DNA of 64,000 nt from positions 1 to 64,000 of the forward strand of contig NZ_AEYF01000029.1 of the NCBI RefSeq assembly GCF_000292525.1, given 5' to 3'. The notes below the pieces were generated by a model that saw only the letters and a list, made by a program, of their open reading frames with translations, ran no database searches and was not told the origin of the DNA. Made by a program: the position numbers and the translations under genes. Positions 35,681-44,009 of this stretch are shown here, in pieces; the first letter of the stretch is position 1; each line of letters begins with the position of its first letter. The DNA comes from Rhizobium sp. CCGE 510. GTDB lineage: Bacteria > Pseudomonadota > Alphaproteobacteria > Rhizobiales > Rhizobiaceae.

Positions 35681-36811
35681 ATGCTTGACCGGATAGCCGG
35701 TTTTTTCAGGCTGATCGGCCAGACGATCGGTCGCTGGGCTCGCCTATTTTGCGCCTGGGCTTTCTGGCCCTTCCTTGCCGCGCACGGCTGGTATCAGCGT
35801 CGGAGCTGGATGGTCCGGCTGCCGGTCATCGCTTTCGTGGCGCTGCTCGTCGCGCTCTACAGCTATTTCTTCTGGCAGACGCAGGTGTGGTCGAATTTCA
35901 ACACCGCTTTCGTCGAACAGTATCGTCTTTCCGACCGCAAGGTTGCCGCCGGGCAGGAAGTGCCAGTCGCCGCGGGAGCCAATGCGACGGCGCAGAAGAC
36001 CTGCCAGCGCTCGGCGATCGTCGATGTCACAGCCGATCTGACCGATTTCAACGTCAACCAGAATGCATGGATCTCCTCCATGCTGCTGTACAAGATGGGC
36101 TTCTTCGGCGTCGACTGGGATCACACGCCCTTCCTCGACAACAAGGCATCGTTCCAGCGCGGCGTCAATCAGGCGATTCGGAGGACCTCGGCGGAGCTTG
36201 TCGACACGCTGGGACGCGTGCGCGGCACGTCGGGCATCAACAACGACCTGCAGAGCGCGCGCGGCAATCTGCAGTTCGATGAATACAGCTGGTATTTCGG
36301 GCTCAATCCGTTCGGACCGAAGACGCCGACACCTTCCTATTACCGCTCGGCGATCGGCAGCCTGCGCAAATTCAACACCGATCTCGCCCTCTGCAACGCG
36401 ATTTTTGACGGCCGTGCGGACAATCTCATCCAATTCATCGACCGCATCGCCAACGACCTCGGTGGTACTTCCGACATGCTCGCGGAGCGCTCGGAAAACC
36501 ATAATCGCGGCTGGTTCGACACACGCGCCGACGACCGGTTCTGGTTCGCCTACGGCCAGCTCTACGGCTACTACGCGATCATGGCGGCAGCGCAGGCGGA
36601 TTTCTCGCAGGTGGTGCAGGAGCGCAATCTCGGAGCAATCTGGGGCGGGACCATGCGGCAGTTCCAGGCGGCCTTGCGCATCCAGCCGGCGATCATCTCG
36701 AATGGCCGCGAGGATGGCTGGATCATGCCGAGCCATCTTGCCACCATGGGCTTCTATATTCTGAGGGTGCGCTCGAACATAGTCGAGATCCGCTCGGTGC
36801 TCGATCGCTAA
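35681..36811 (+). CDS. DUF2333 family membrane-anchored protein
   Basis: A 376-residue protein with one membrane helix (about 48-66, LPVIAFVALLVALYSYFFW) and a large, probably periplasmic, domain. Conserved-looking blocks are AFVEQYRLSDRKVAAGQ, TDFNVNQNAWISSMLLYKMG, SWYFGLNPFGPKTPTPSYYR and WFDTRADDRFWFAYGQLYGY, which I associate with DUF2333. The role is unknown in all members I know of. ATG with AGGAGACGACG upstream. It ends nine bases before the end of the convergent PAS gene. Confidence 0.82.
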   Translation: MLDRIAGFFRLIGQTIGRWARLFCAWAFWPFLAAHGWYQRRSWMVRLPVIAFVALLVALYSYFFWQTQVWSNFNTAFVEQYRLSDRKVAAGQEVPVAAGANATAQKTCQRSAIVDVTADLTDFNVNQNAWISSMLLYKMGFFGVDWDHTPFLDNKASFQRGVNQAIRRTSAELVDTLGRVRGTSGINNDLQSARGNLQFDEYSWYFGLNPFGPKTPTPSYYRSAIGSLRKFNTDLALCNAIFDGRADNLIQFIDRIANDLGGTSDMLAERSENHNRGWFDTRADDRFWFAYGQLYGYYAIMAAAQADFSQVVQERNLGAIWGGTMRQFQAALRIQPAIISNGREDGWIMPSHLATMGFYILRVRSNIVEIRSVLDR

Positions 36812-36819
36812 AACTGGCG

Positions 36820-37281
36820 TCAGCGGCGCCCCGTATTGTCCTCGAAGCCGACGACGCGCAGTTTCTCGACAAATTCATAGGTAATGCCGACGATGCCGCC
36901 GCCGCTTTCATCGTCACGGAAGCGGCCGACGCTGCGCACCAGCTTGTAGCCGCCAAGCCGGTTATCCACGCGGTATACGAAATGGAAACCGACGCCGTGA
37001 AGGCTCGCCTCTTCGAAGGTCTGGGCGATCAGGCTGCGGTCCTCCTCGTGGATGCGCGACATCAACTCGGTCAGATTGACGGGGCCGTTGCTGTAGGGGA
37101 GATTGAAGATCTCGTGCACATCCTCGCTTGCAAAGAAATGCCCCGTCTCGATGTCGATGCGCCAGAAGCCGAAAAGGCGATAGGCGGCAAGCATCCGAAC
37201 GATTTCCGCATCGGTGATGCCGATGTGGGCGCGGGATTGCTCTGCCTTGTCGATGACGGGCTGTTCGAAGCGAAGAGACAC
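36820..37281 (-). CDS. PAS-domain protein
   Basis: A 153-residue single PAS-fold protein (PAS_3-like). The pattern FGFWRIDIETGHFFASEDVH, then NLTELMSRIHEEDRS, FHFVYRVDNRLGGYKLVRSV and GIVGITYEF is the usual PAS/PAC strand order. No output domain is attached, so it may sense a ligand and act on a partner. GTG start with GGGGGAATC upstream. It lies 46 bp downstream of the LuxR-type gene in the same direction, so the two may form an operon. Confidence 0.82.
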   Translation of the reverse strand: MSLRFEQPVIDKAEQSRAHIGITDAEIVRMLAAYRLFGFWRIDIETGHFFASEDVHEIFNLPYSNGPVNLTELMSRIHEEDRSLIAQTFEEASLHGVGFHFVYRVDNRLGGYKLVRSVGRFRDDESGGGIVGITYEFVEKLRVVGFEDNTGRR

Positions 37282-37327
37282 GATTCCCCCAGATCACGGG
37301 ACGACGTGCCGACTCTCTTCCGATTCC

Positions 37328-38053
37328 TCAGTTGATCAGCTTCAATCGAATTGCCTTAGCTACCAACTGGGTACGGTTGACGCAATCGAGTTTTTTGATC
37401 GCGTTCGTCATATAGGCATTCACCGTATGGTCCGAGAGCGCAAGGATCTGGCCGATTTCGATCGAGGTCTTGCCCTGAGCAGTCCAGCGCACAACCTCTA
37501 GTTCTCGAGTCGATAGCGCGTTATAGGCGCATTCCTCGTTGCGTTTGACTGCATTGTATGCGTCGAGGGCATGCAGAATGATCATTGCCAGCTCGTTGAC
37601 CTCGCTCTGGCCAAGTGCGGCGCGCTCGCCGCAGAACCAGAAGACCAGGCGCTGGCCATTCGCTGCAATGGTCGGCATGGCAACGCCCGCCGGTATGGCA
37701 TGGCGCAGCATCAGGGCACGCAGTTCGGCGGGGAAGGCCTGACCATTGACGGCGTCGTTGAGGTGCCAGGCCGGCGGGACGGCAGATTCTCTCAGCCGCA
37801 AGCCAAAAGGACAGCCGCGCATCATGTGGGCGCGGTCGAACTCCCTGACATAGGCGGCCGGAAGCGAACTTTCGATCAGCAGGGGTTTCAACAGGAGGTC
37901 TTCCGGGGAGGGAGCGTGCATCAGCGTCGCATGCGACAATCCGAAAGCGGCGGAGACCCGGCCGAGCGCTTGCGCAAACAGACTGCGCGTTCGGGCAGTG
38001 GCGAGTCCTGCCGAAAGCAATGACTGTCTTTCAGAGGTGGTCATGTAAGACAT
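37328..38053 (-). CDS. LuxR-type regulator, apparent solo
   Basis: A 241-residue protein. The C-terminal HTH is clear (LSTRELEVVRWTAQGKTSIE, IGQILALSDHTVNAYMTNAIKKL, about 179-230). The N-terminal part has the layout of an autoinducer-binding domain (LPAAYVREFDRAHMMRGCPF), but the conserved Asp-Pro of acyl-homoserine-lactone receptors is not evident. No synthase gene is nearby. It may answer another ligand. It could start at 38053 or at the ATG at 38044. The PAS gene follows. Confidence 0.82.
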   Translation of the reverse strand: MSYMTTSERQSLLSAGLATARTRSLFAQALGRVSAAFGLSHATLMHAPSPEDLLLKPLLIESSLPAAYVREFDRAHMMRGCPFGLRLRESAVPPAWHLNDAVNGQAFPAELRALMLRHAIPAGVAMPTIAANGQRLVFWFCGERAALGQSEVNELAMIILHALDAYNAVKRNEECAYNALSTRELEVVRWTAQGKTSIEIGQILALSDHTVNAYMTNAIKKLDCVNRTQLVAKAIRLKLIN

Positions 38054-38380
38054 TTATACGCCCCCGGCAGTCCCAAATGTTAACGCTATCAAACACAGAA
38101 AGGCGGCTGAATGCTAGTCCCAATTGACTTCACGTCGGCGATTTACTCACATTGTGTAAAATTATTGACAGGGGATCGCGCATTGGTTGAATTTCAACTT
38201 GTGGATATAGAGTTCTGGTATCTTTGATCTCCTCCATGCCCAGACTCATGGGTCTCGCGCAGTGATGCGGGGAGAGAATCACCTTGGAGAAAGCCGGAGC
38301 AACACGTGTCGAAAAGCGGCTTGCTGGCGATCAATGCAATTGCTAAGCGTTTTACCATGTATAATTGAGGCAATTTAATC
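38054..38380. other. 327-bp divergent intergenic region
   Basis: It lies between the LuxR-type gene and the ClpP-like repeat protein. It is more AT-rich than average. The only feature worth noting is an imperfect dyad near 38142-38160 (TTTACTCACATTGTGTAAA), which could be a regulator site. No gene or terminator is evident. Confidence 0.4.
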
Positions 38381-40042
38381 GTGCGCTCTGCGATTTCTTT
38401 TTTTGTGAAATCCCTATTTTCCCTGATATTACTTGCTTTATTATTTCTGACGCTGGCGATAGGAGCGGCAACTTCGCAGGCTGCCGGGCAGAAGAAGCAG
38501 GCAGGGCAGCCGCCGATGCGGTTCATCCTCGTGCGCAGCCTCCTCTGCATGGAAGACTGTCCGGAATGGATATCGGCAGAGGGACGCATAACCTCCGATA
38601 CGCCGGCGCAGCTCCGAAAAATTCTGAAGACAATCGGCAACCGGAAAATGCCGATCGTGTTTCTTTCAGAGGGTGGTGAAGTCGACGCCGCTTATGCGAT
38701 GGGCCGGATGATCCGCAAGGCCGGTCTTGAAACGGCCGTGGGCGGCACACGGCTGAAGGATTGTCCAGAAGATGATATGCGTTGCGACGCCGCTATCGCA
38801 AAGAATGTACCCTCGCTTGGTAATACCTATTCCTATGGCGCGTACTGCTTTTCCGCTTGTCCGCTGGTCTTCTCCGGCGGAACCTCGCGGGTCGCGTCGC
38901 AATGGGCATTCATCGGCGTTCACCAGATCACGACAATCTACAGCAAGGTGCGTGTTTCCTACCGCATCGAATACAAGATGGTGAACGGCAGGAAGACCGA
39001 AATCTCCCGCAAGGAGGTGGGCCGAAAGTCAGCGGGGAGGAGCAGCTCCACCAAGCTGGGCAAGAAGGCCACTGCCGCTCTTACGGCCTATCTGAAGGAA
39101 ATGGGCGTCAGCGCCGATTTGATTGGACTGATGATGAGCGCCACCCCTGACCGCATCAACATCGTGCCGGCCGCAGACGCACTTGAAATAGGTCTCATGA
39201 CGGACATGTTGGCTTACAACGAATGGCCTGGCATGCCGCTCTGTGCTGCGGATGCTGCGGCTGAGGCCGTTTGTCATCGCCGTGCGGCGGCGGAGACGCC
39301 TGTATCCAAGGCACCCGCGCAGGCTGCGGCCGCGGTCACCAGCGAAACTCCGCCGGAAACCCGGCCGATGGATTTTCTGCTGATGTATCATGGCAATTGC
39401 CAGGATGAGTGCACACAGTGGATTTCTGCGGAAGGAGACATCACGCCGGATACGCCGGCTCGGCTGGAGGCGACCTTGAAGGCGCTCGGCGGAAGAAAGC
39501 TGCCGGTCGTCCTTCAATCCAATGGCGGGGATATGGATGCGGCTTTCGCGATGGGGCGTATGATCCGGGCTGCAGGTCTGGAGACGTCGATTGGCAGAAC
39601 GCGGTTGCCGAACTGCCCGACGCTGGATCCGCGTTGCAAAGCGAGCATGGCCAAAAGCGGACCGACCCAGGGCGAGGTTTCTGCCGGCGGTGCATACTGT
39701 CTTTCGACCTGTACTCTAGTCTTGACCAGCGGAACGCCGCGGCTTGTCGGATATTCCGATATCGGCCTCGTCAGACCCACGACGGCTGAATATACGAAAT
39801 TCCTCGCCTATTTCGACGAGATGGGCGTCAATGCCGAGTCTTACGAGACGATGATGCTCGCGACATCGATTGAGCGAAAGAATATACTTCGTTCTCAGGC
39901 GCTCGATCTCGGCATCGTCAATGGTATCATCCCTTATGGTGAAGAACCCGGTTCTCGCCTGTGTGGACCCGATGCCAAGGAAAGTCTTCGATGCCCCAGA
40001 AAAGCTGCAGAGATGGTTCCTGCTGCTGCTTCGCTACATTGA
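38381..40042 (+). CDS. secreted protein with two ClpP-like repeats
   Basis: A 553-residue protein with an N-terminal membrane/signal segment (about 8-32) and two copies of a periplasmic ClpP-like domain (about 46-302 and 330-545), joined by an Ala/Pro-rich linker. Each copy has WISAEGxITxDTPA, then a glycine-rich SEGGEVDAAYAMGRMIR-type block and a YCxSxCxLV block. In copy 1 Ser158 (CFSAC) and His181 (IGVHQ) could be catalytic, as in ClpP/SDH-type serine proteases. In copy 2 Ser442 is kept but the His position reads GLVRP. Copy 2 also lacks about 45 residues. GTG start. Substrate unknown. Confidence 0.8.
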   Translation: MRSAISFFVKSLFSLILLALLFLTLAIGAATSQAAGQKKQAGQPPMRFILVRSLLCMEDCPEWISAEGRITSDTPAQLRKILKTIGNRKMPIVFLSEGGEVDAAYAMGRMIRKAGLETAVGGTRLKDCPEDDMRCDAAIAKNVPSLGNTYSYGAYCFSACPLVFSGGTSRVASQWAFIGVHQITTIYSKVRVSYRIEYKMVNGRKTEISRKEVGRKSAGRSSSTKLGKKATAALTAYLKEMGVSADLIGLMMSATPDRINIVPAADALEIGLMTDMLAYNEWPGMPLCAADAAAEAVCHRRAAAETPVSKAPAQAAAAVTSETPPETRPMDFLLMYHGNCQDECTQWISAEGDITPDTPARLEATLKALGGRKLPVVLQSNGGDMDAAFAMGRMIRAAGLETSIGRTRLPNCPTLDPRCKASMAKSGPTQGEVSAGGAYCLSTCTLVLTSGTPRLVGYSDIGLVRPTTAEYTKFLAYFDEMGVNAESYETMMLATSIERKNILRSQALDLGIVNGIIPYGEEPGSRLCGPDAKESLRCPRKAAEMVPAAASLH

Positions 40043-40116
40043 CATCAGGATGCGAAAGAGCAGCTCGGCGTTTTACGTCGGGCGGCTGCGTGTTCACCGT
40101 TCGAAGGTGCCTCTTT

Positions 40117-40232
40117 GCGGTGCTCTAAAGCGCGACGCAGTTAACTTGGTTCATGCGACGCGTTTTAGCTCTTTGTTTTTATGCGTGTCGTTATCCGGGA
40201 ATCGCTGCACACTTCCCGGCGACAGGCATTAA
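40117..40232. repeat. dispersed intergenic repeat, family A, copy 3, with hairpin
   Basis: CTAAAGCGCGACGCA and TGCGACGCGTTTTAG form an imperfect hairpin (about 40126-40170). This is followed by TTTTTATGCGTGTCGTTATC, CGGGAATCGCTGCACACTTC and GGCATTAAG. The right part aligns with the copies at 2240-2300 and 34329-34388. The element reaches into the stop region of the UPF0114 gene. Confidence 0.6.
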
Positions 40233-40759
40233 GCCTTGTCCTTCAAGTCATTCTTCGATGTCGCGCTCATCAGCTTCTCCAGGTAGCCGAGCATGACGGC
40301 TGAGACGACGAACGCGAGGTGCATCAGGGTCAGCCACATGATCTTGCCGTCCTCGTATTTGTCGGCATTGAGAAAGACCTGCAGCAGGTGGATGGAGGAG
40401 ATGGCAACGATCGAGGAGGCGACCTTGATCTTCAGGCTGCCTGAATCGAGCTTGCCGAGAAAGGAGACTTCGTTGTCAGCTTCGGTCGCCTCATCGAAGC
40501 GGCTAACGAAATTCTCATACCCCGAGATCATCACCATGACGATCAGGCTTGCGACAAGGGCTGCGTCGATGAGGCTGAGCATGGCAAGGATCATCTCCGC
40601 CTCGTCCAGGGCAAAGACGCCGGAAGCGATCTTCAGGAGCTTGTAGCCGAAGGAAACGGCATAGACGGCGAGCGCCGCCACCAGGCCGATATAGAAGGCG
40701 ACGAGGATCCAGCGGCTCGACAGGATGATGCGCTCGATGATGAGTTCCAGTGCTTTCAT
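40229..40759 (-). CDS. UPF0114 (YqhA-like) membrane protein
   Basis: A 176-residue inner-membrane protein with three to four helices. The N-terminal block ERIILSSRWILVAFYIGLVA and the later SGSLKIKVASSIVAISSIHLL are the marks of UPF0114/YqhA. The function of the family is unknown. The ATG at 40759 (AAGGTGAAGAC upstream) is preferred over an upstream start that would add a non-conserved tail. It is divergent from fhs. Confidence 0.88.
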   Translation of the reverse strand: MKALELIIERIILSSRWILVAFYIGLVAALAVYAVSFGYKLLKIASGVFALDEAEMILAMLSLIDAALVASLIVMVMISGYENFVSRFDEATEADNEVSFLGKLDSGSLKIKVASSIVAISSIHLLQVFLNADKYEDGKIMWLTLMHLAFVVSAVMLGYLEKLMSATSKNDLKDKA

Positions 40760-40919
40760 GTCTTCACCTTGTAAAACCGCGATCGTTGACCGCCACATAA
40801 ACGTCCAGCGTGTCGGCCGCAAGGCGCGGCGCTATTCACACCCCGCCGATATTTCGCTATCCCGATAAAGAGAGAACAAATACCTCCGCGTCTGCGGACG
40901 GCCGGGACGGGGAAGATCC

Positions 40920-42599
40920 ATGCCATCAATCAAGTCCGATATCGAAATCGCGCGCGCTGCGGCCAAAAAGCCGATCTTCGAGATCGGGGCGAAACTCGGC
41001 ATTCCGGTCGAACAGCTCGTTCCCTACGGTCACGACAAGGCAAAGGTCAGCGCCGAATTCATCGCCGGCCAGGCGGGCAAGAAGGACGGCAAGCTGATCC
41101 TTGTCACCGCGATCAATCCGACACCGGCGGGCGAGGGCAAGACGACGACCACCGTCGGGCTCGGCGACGGGCTGAACCGGATCAGCAAGAAAGCCATCGT
41201 CTGCATCCGCGAGGCTTCGCTCGGTCCCTGCTTCGGCGTCAAGGGCGGCGCGGCCGGCGGCGGTTATGCGCAGGTCGTGCCGATGGAGGACATCAACCTG
41301 CATTTCACCGGCGATTTCCATGCGATCACCTCGGCGCACAATCTGCTGGCGGCGATGATCGACAATCACATCTACTGGGGCAACGAAGAGAATATCGATA
41401 TCCGCCGCATCACCTGGCGGCGGGTCATGGACATGAACGACCGGGCGCTCAGAAGCATGGTGTCCTCGCTGGGCGGCGTTGCCAATGGTTTCCCGCGCCA
41501 GGGCGGGTTCGACATCACCGTCGCCTCCGAAGTGATGGCGATCCTCTGCCTCGCCACCGACCTGAAGGATCTGGAGAGGCGGCTCGGCGACATCATCGTC
41601 GGCTATCGCTTCGACAGGACGCCGGTGCATGCGCGCGACCTGAAAGCTGATGGGGCCATGGCGGTGCTCTTAAAGGATGCGATGCAGCCGAACCTGGTGC
41701 AGACGCTGGAAAACAATCCGGCCTTCGTGCATGGCGGGCCTTTCGCCAATATTGCCCATGGCTGCAATTCGGTGACGGCGACGAAGACGGCGCTGAAACT
41801 CGGCGACTATGTGGTAACGGAGGCGGGCTTCGGGGCCGATCTCGGCGCCGAGAAATTTTTCGACATCAAGTGCCGCAAGGCCGGGCTGAAACCGGATGCG
41901 GCGGTCATCGTCGCCACCGTCAGGGCGCTGAAGATGAATGGCGGGGTGAAGAAGGACGATCTCGGCACGGAGGATGTCGCGGCGGTGAAGAAGGGCTGCG
42001 CCAATCTTGGCCGGCACGTCGCCAATGTTCGGCGGTTCGGCGTGCCGGTGGTCGTGGCGATCAACCATTTCGTCTCCGATACCGACGCCGAGATCGCGGC
42101 AGTGAAGGAATTTGTCTCGAGGCTCGGTGCCGAGGCGATCCTTTGCCGCCACTGGGCGCTGGGTTCGGCCGGCATCGAGGAACTGGCGCACAAGGTGGTG
42201 GAATTGGCCGAATCCGGACAGGCGAAATTCCAGCCGCTTTACGGCGACGATCTTTCGCTGTTCGAGAAGATCGAGATCGTCGCCTCGAAGATCTATCACG
42301 CCGGCGAGGTGACGGCCGACAAGGCGGTGCGCGACCAGTTGCAGACATGGGAGGAGCAGGGTTACGGCAAGCTGCCGGTCTGCATGGCGAAGACGCAATA
42401 TTCCTTCTCCACCGATCCGAGCCTGCGCGGCGCGCCGGAAGGCCACATCGTCACGGTGCGGGAGGTGCGGCTTTCGGCAGGAGCCGGCTTCGTCGTCGCC
42501 ATTACCGGCGAGATCATGACAATGCCCGGCCTGCCGAAATCACCGTCGGCGGAACGGATTTTCCTGAACGACCAAGGTTATATCGAGGGGTTGTTCTGA
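40920..42599 (+). CDS. fhs: formate--tetrahydrofolate ligase
   Basis: A 559-residue enzyme that makes 10-formyl-THF from formate, THF and ATP in one-carbon metabolism. The ATP-binding region [16 protein letters not shown] (about 66-81), [20 protein letters not shown] and the folate-side [15 protein letters not shown] are family marks, and the length is standard. The ATG follows GGGGAAGATCC. A single gene followed by a large inverted repeat. Confidence 0.97.
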   Translation: MPSIKSDIEIARAAAKKPIFEIGAKLGIPVEQLVPYGHDKAKVSAEFIAGQAGKKDGKLILVTAINPTPAGEGKTTTTVGLGDGLNRISKKAIVCIREASLGPCFGVKGGAAGGGYAQVVPMEDINLHFTGDFHAITSAHNLLAAMIDNHIYWGNEENIDIRRITWRRVMDMNDRALRSMVSSLGGVANGFPRQGGFDITVASEVMAILCLATDLKDLERRLGDIIVGYRFDRTPVHARDLKADGAMAVLLKDAMQPNLVQTLENNPAFVHGGPFANIAHGCNSVTATKTALKLGDYVVTEAGFGADLGAEKFFDIKCRKAGLKPDAAVIVATVRALKMNGGVKKDDLGTEDVAAVKKGCANLGRHVANVRRFGVPVVVAINHFVSDTDAEIAAVKEFVSRLGAEAILCRHWALGSAGIEELAHKVVELAESGQAKFQPLYGDDLSLFEKIEIVASKIYHAGEVTADKAVRDQLQTWEEQGYGKLPVCMAKTQYSFSTDPSLRGAPEGHIVTVREVRLSAGAGFVVAITGEIMTMPGLPKSPSAERIFLNDQGYIEGLF

Positions 42600-42639
42600 T
42601 CCTGCACGCGACATCCTCTCTCACCAGATCGGCGACACC

Positions 42640-42725
42640 AGCCCCTTGCATATTCAATTCGCACTTTCACGTTCAATGCGCACCAAACATCTAACAATTA
42701 GCGCGAATTGAACATGCAAGGGGCT
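42640..42725. repeat. inverted repeat with 23-bp arms after fhs
   Basis: The left arm at 42640-42662 starts AGCCCCTTGCATATTC and the right arm at 42703-42725 ends ATGCAAGGGGCT. The arms differ at one position and are separated by 40 bases that hold a second, shifted TTCAATGCGCAC. It could be a bidirectional terminator for the convergent fhs and extensin-like genes or a small palindromic element. Confidence 0.65.
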
Positions 42726-42756
42726 GCGCTTCAAGCGAGACCCAGCCACTCAGCGA

Positions 42757-43773
42757 CTAATGGCAATAACGATAGGCGCCCTTTCTTTCGATCACGTCGA
42801 GATGGAAATGGGTCTCGTGAGCGGCGTCGCTTTCGGGGTCGAGGACGGTGGTAAAATAGAGGCAGCCGGCGGCGCTGACTGTGCGCTGGAAGGCGCCGGT
42901 CAACGTCGGATCCTCGCGGCGGGAGCGGACGGCGACATCCTCACCCTTTTCGAAATGGAAGCTCGCAATATCGATGGCGTTGCCGCGGGCATGTTCGGAG
43001 ACCTTGCCGGTTCCGGCGCCGTTGCGCAGGCGGCACATATAGGACGTTGCCTGGTTGACGGTGGTGATGCGGCCCTGCTCCGGCAGGGCGGCGGAAGCCG
43101 CCGGGATGACGCTGTCCTTCATCCAGCGGGCAAGGGCGAGTGCCGCCGGGCAGCGCATCGTCGCCTCCGGCTTCAGCTTGATGCCGGGCAGGGCTTCTGA
43201 GACGATGATCGGCTTGTCGATGCCGCAGCCGTTGCCGTCGTCGATGCGCGGCGTTTCCTTGAAGACGGCGCCCAAGGTCTCAAGCGCAGCAGTGCATTCG
43301 GTGTGCTCGGCGTCGCTTTCGGGTTCGATCGTCAGATGCTGCTCTTCAAGTGTCTGTTCGGCCGGCGGTTTATTCTCCTCCGCCGGAGCCTGCGGGCCTT
43401 CGAGCTTGCCTGGCGGAAGCGGCGGACCTTGCAGCGGTTCTGCCGGCGCGGACTTTTTCGGTTCTGGCTTTGCCGGTTCGGTCTTTCCCGGTTCGGTTTG
43501 GGGCGGCGACGGCTGGTCTGGCGCCGGTGCCTCCGGCTCCTTCACATCAGGCTTTAGCTGAGGCGCGGGCACATCGTCCGGTGCGGGCGGTTCAGCCTTG
43601 TCAGGAAGCGGGGTAGGGCTGGTTGCAGCGCTGGCGTCCGGTCGAGGTTGGGGTAAAGGGCCGTGCGGGGGCAGGCGAGCGCCGGCAAGAAAGGCGGTTG
43701 CGGCGAGAAGGATCGCCAGTATCGAAAGTTTTCTCAACGCATCCGGTTCCGTCATGTCGATTGCGTAGGGCAT
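42757..43773 (-). CDS. extensin-like family protein with proline-rich linker
   Basis: A 338-residue protein with an N-terminal membrane anchor or signal (about 13-32), a long Pro/Lys/Glu-rich linker (about 35-145) and a C-terminal extensin-like domain (pfam06904 type, about 155-338). The domain keeps SEHARGNAIDIASF and ETHFHLDV, whose His and Asp residues match the zinc site of D-Ala-D-Ala-type peptidases, plus paired cysteines. The linker could span the peptidoglycan. Probably a cell-wall peptidase, but no member is well characterised to my knowledge. Confidence 0.85.
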   Translation of the reverse strand: MPYAIDMTEPDALRKLSILAILLAATAFLAGARLPPHGPLPQPRPDASAATSPTPLPDKAEPPAPDDVPAPQLKPDVKEPEAPAPDQPSPPQTEPGKTEPAKPEPKKSAPAEPLQGPPLPPGKLEGPQAPAEENKPPAEQTLEEQHLTIEPESDAEHTECTAALETLGAVFKETPRIDDGNGCGIDKPIIVSEALPGIKLKPEATMRCPAALALARWMKDSVIPAASAALPEQGRITTVNQATSYMCRLRNGAGTGKVSEHARGNAIDIASFHFEKGEDVAVRSRREDPTLTGAFQRTVSAAGCLYFTTVLDPESDAAHETHFHLDVIERKGAYRYCH

Positions 43774-43831
43774 AACGCATCAGCGCGGCTTTCGTTGCAA
43801 TTGCGCAACGCCAGTAAAGATCGTTAAAACT

Positions 43832-43870
43832 TGATAGATTAAATCAACATAATGCGTCAGTTTATGTTGA
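43832..43870. promoter_or_regulatory. iron-box-like site and palindrome before the TonB receptor
   Basis: TGA-N9-TCA at 43832-43846 fits the IRO motif bound by RirA in Rhizobium. It overlaps TCAACATAA-N9-TTATGTTGA at 43844-43870, an inverted repeat with perfect nine-base arms. The right arm runs into a TTGACA -35 box. Together they would place an iron-responsive repressor on the receptor promoter. Confidence 0.6.
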
Positions 43871-43895
43871 CAAAATATCTCATGTTTTTTATGCG
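43867..43895 (+). promoter_or_regulatory. promoter of the TonB-dependent receptor
   Basis: TTGACA at 43867-43872 and TATGCG at 43890-43895, spaced by 17 bases; 114 bp before the receptor ATG. Predicted by eye. Confidence 0.55.
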
Positions 43896-44009
43896 GCGAA
43901 AAGAAGGCGAAATTCAGCGTCGCCTTCATCCGCAAAAGCCCAGCCAGCCCCTCGAGCGTTCGACGCGCCACGACCAGCCAGCCCGGTAATCATCATGAGA
44001 GGGTAGGTT

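Noticed and set aside
38142..38160. TTTACTCACATTGTGTAAA as a lux box or FNR site
   Set aside because: The dyad is imperfect and fits neither consensus well; kept only as a note in the intergenic entry.
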